Shown: positions 5,998-6,945 of the stretch, piece by piece | Layout: the number at the start of each line of letters is the position of its first letter | How positions within the stretch are numbered: the stretch's first letter is position 1 | Source: an uncultured cyanobacterium | GTDB taxonomy: Bacteria; Cyanobacteriota; Cyanobacteriia; Cyanobacteriales; Geitlerinemataceae | NCBI GenBank assembly: GCA_937121005.1 | Contig: CAKZKB010000621.1 | Location: 1-6,945 of the forward strand | Reading direction: 5' to 3' | DNA length: 6,945 nucleotides | Notes under the pieces: generated by a model | Seen by the model: the letters and a program-made list of their open reading frames with translations, nothing else | Database searches by the model: none | Told to the model about the DNA's origin: nothing | Made by a program: the position numbers and the translations under genes

Positions 5998-6875
5998 GGG
6001 TGTATCAGTTCGACGATCGCCTCCACCAGTCGATCGGGGTCTAAGGGTTTGGGAATGTGGCATTGGTAGCCCCATTCGATCGCCCGATCGCGATCGTCTT
6101 CTCTGGCGTAAGCAGTGAGGGCGATCGCCGGGATATTGCCGCCTTTTTCGGGTGCTAAAGCGCGAATTTGTTGGATGAGGGTATAACCATCTACCTCGGG
6201 CATTCCAATGTCGCTAATTAAGACATCGGGTTGCAGGGTTTCAAAAGTGGCGATCGCCTCGGCTGCTGAAGTTGCCGCCGTCACCTCTACGCCGTATTCA
6301 CTTAGCAGGATTTTCAGCAGTTCGCAGGTGTCAGAACTGTCATCAACCGCGAGAATGCGAATCCCGGACAGATCGATATTTTGGTCGTGCAATCCACCCG
6401 ATCGATCGCAATTTGTGGCTGTATCGAACAAGGGTAATTCGACTGTAAATGTGGCTCCCATGCCTTCACCGGGACTGTCCGCCCAAATCGTACCGCCGTG
6501 CGCTTCTACTAGCTGATAGACGATGGCCAATCCTAATCCTAAACCACCATGTTGGCGCGTGGTCGCCGAACTTTCTTGACGGAAGGCTTCAAACAAATAG
6601 GGGAGAAATTCCCGCTTGATGCCTTTGCCCGTATCCCTGACCAGAATGCGAACGCGATCGTCCATTTCTTCGAGATCCACTGTTACTTGTCCCCCTTTTG
6701 GGGTAAACTTAATGGCATTAGAAAGCAGATTCCAGACCACTTGCTGGAGGCGAGCCGAATCGCCGAAGACTTGCCCGATGCGATTCCGGCGGTCCTGCGC
6801 CGGCTTTTCGCGCCGCCCCAGCAGCAATCCAAGCCCGCTGGCCCCGAGCAGGGCGATCAAGGCGGCGCCCAGCAA
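5994..6875 (-). CDS. C-terminal part of a hybrid histidine kinase (HATPase + receiver), N-terminus abnormal
   Basis: From about residue 36 the product is a standard hybrid two-component kinase. The ATP-binding domain shows the N-box NLLSNAIKFTPKGG (Asn53), the G1 box DTGKGI (81-86), an F-box around LFEAF (94-98), the G2 box GGLGLGLAIV (110-119) and GEGMGATFTVELP. A linker leads to a receiver domain (about 172-290) with the acidic pair D178/D179, phosphoacceptor D222 in DVLISDIGMPEVDGY, T254 in ALTAYA and K276 in IPKPLDP. It would autophosphorylate and pass phosphate to its own receiver, but the HisKA dimerisation domain with the phospho-His is missing. In its place residues 1-35 hold a hydrophobic stretch (LLGAALIALLGASGLGLLLG) and RREKPAQDRRNR, in GC-rich DNA. 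The frame closes at a TAA at 6924-6926 and the only start nearby is a TTG at 6875, so that start is doubtful. Truncation, frameshift or a chimeric join are all possible. The stop lies in the 5973-5997 palindrome, 47 bases before the next gene. Confidence 0.8.
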   Translation of the reverse strand: MLGAALIALLGASGLGLLLGRREKPAQDRRNRIGQVFGDSARLQQVVWNLLSNAIKFTPKGGQVTVDLEEMDDRVRILVRDTGKGIKREFLPYLFEAFRQESSATTRQHGGLGLGLAIVYQLVEAHGGTIWADSPGEGMGATFTVELPLFDTATNCDRSGGLHDQNIDLSGIRILAVDDSSDTCELLKILLSEYGVEVTAATSAAEAIATFETLQPDVLISDIGMPEVDGYTLIQQIRALAPEKGGNIPAIALTAYAREDDRDRAIEWGYQCHIPKPLDPDRLVEAIVELIHP

Positions 6876-6945
6876 TGAACGATTGGACGATTCGTCTCGC
6901 CGGCCCGGACGACTCCGCCGGCATTAATCAGGTCTACAACCCCTA
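6771..6945. other. GC-rich edge segment that does not continue the kinase
   Basis: These 175 bases are about 67% GC by my count, against about 42% in 6661-6720, and contain no GCGATCGC. On the minus strand the kinase frame encodes a membrane-anchor-like segment (about 20 small and hydrophobic residues followed by RRE) and is stopped by TAA at 6924-6926. A different minus frame is open from 6943 to about 6860 and reads GVVDLINAGGVVRAGETNR. The segment may be the 3' end of another gene from a high-GC source, joined to the kinase. I cannot identify it. Confidence 0.5.

Noticed and set aside
5947..6075. N-terminal extension of the unknown-function protein, with an apparent hydrophobic 'signal' (LPTLLLLLFICG)
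   Set aside because: The hydrophobic stretch is a translation of the TAG triplet repeat and palindrome, and the rest is antisense to the kinase coding frame.
6718..6924. Minus-strand ATG frame over the GC-rich edge
   Set aside because: It overlaps the kinase HATPase frame, is Arg/Ala-rich as expected for out-of-frame GC-rich DNA, and has no recognisable motif.

Overview
The window looks like chromosomal DNA of a cyanobacterium, probably a filamentous one. The octamer GCGATCGC (HIP1) occurs about 18 times. A chlorophyll synthase and a ferredoxin-type sulfite reductase are encoded, and several short interspersed repeats of a kind common in filamentous cyanobacteria lie between genes. The order-level placement is inference; the cyanobacterial assignment is firm for everything except roughly the last 175 bases.

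Layout. (1) 2-907 (+): the 3' end of a large secreted haemagglutinin-type (two-partner secretion) beta-helix protein, cut by the window edge. (2) 927-1907 (-): chlG, chlorophyll synthase, tail-to-tail with the first gene across 19 bases. (3) 1908-2275: a 368-base divergent intergenic region with a plausible chlG promoter, a pair of 15-bp palindromes and a four-copy heptamer tandem repeat that runs into the start of the next gene. (4) 2276-2953 (+): a Uma2-family (DUF820) PD-(D/E)XK nuclease-like protein. (5) 3012-4907 (-): sir, ferredoxin-sulfite reductase, with a C-terminal tail that reads like a ribbon-helix-helix DNA-binding domain. (6) 5110-5946 (-): a protein of unknown function that I believe is conserved in cyanobacteria. 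(7) 5994-6875 (-): the C-terminal part (HATPase plus receiver) of a hybrid histidine kinase, whose stop codon lies inside a 25-bp palindrome. (8) about 6771-6945: a GC-rich stretch (about 67% GC) that replaces the expected HisKA region of the kinase and encodes a membrane-anchor-like segment. It may be foreign DNA or an assembly chimera.

How the genes relate. I see no dedicated multi-gene system. chlG works in chlorophyll a synthesis and sir in sulfur assimilation (and uses siroheme), but they lie apart with Uma2 between them and do not look co-regulated. The kinase, the unknown-function gene and sir share a strand. Only the first two are close enough (47 bases) for likely co-transcription; sir has its own 202-base upstream region. 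The points most worth a second look are the DNA-binding-like tail on sulfite reductase and the abrupt junction in the kinase.
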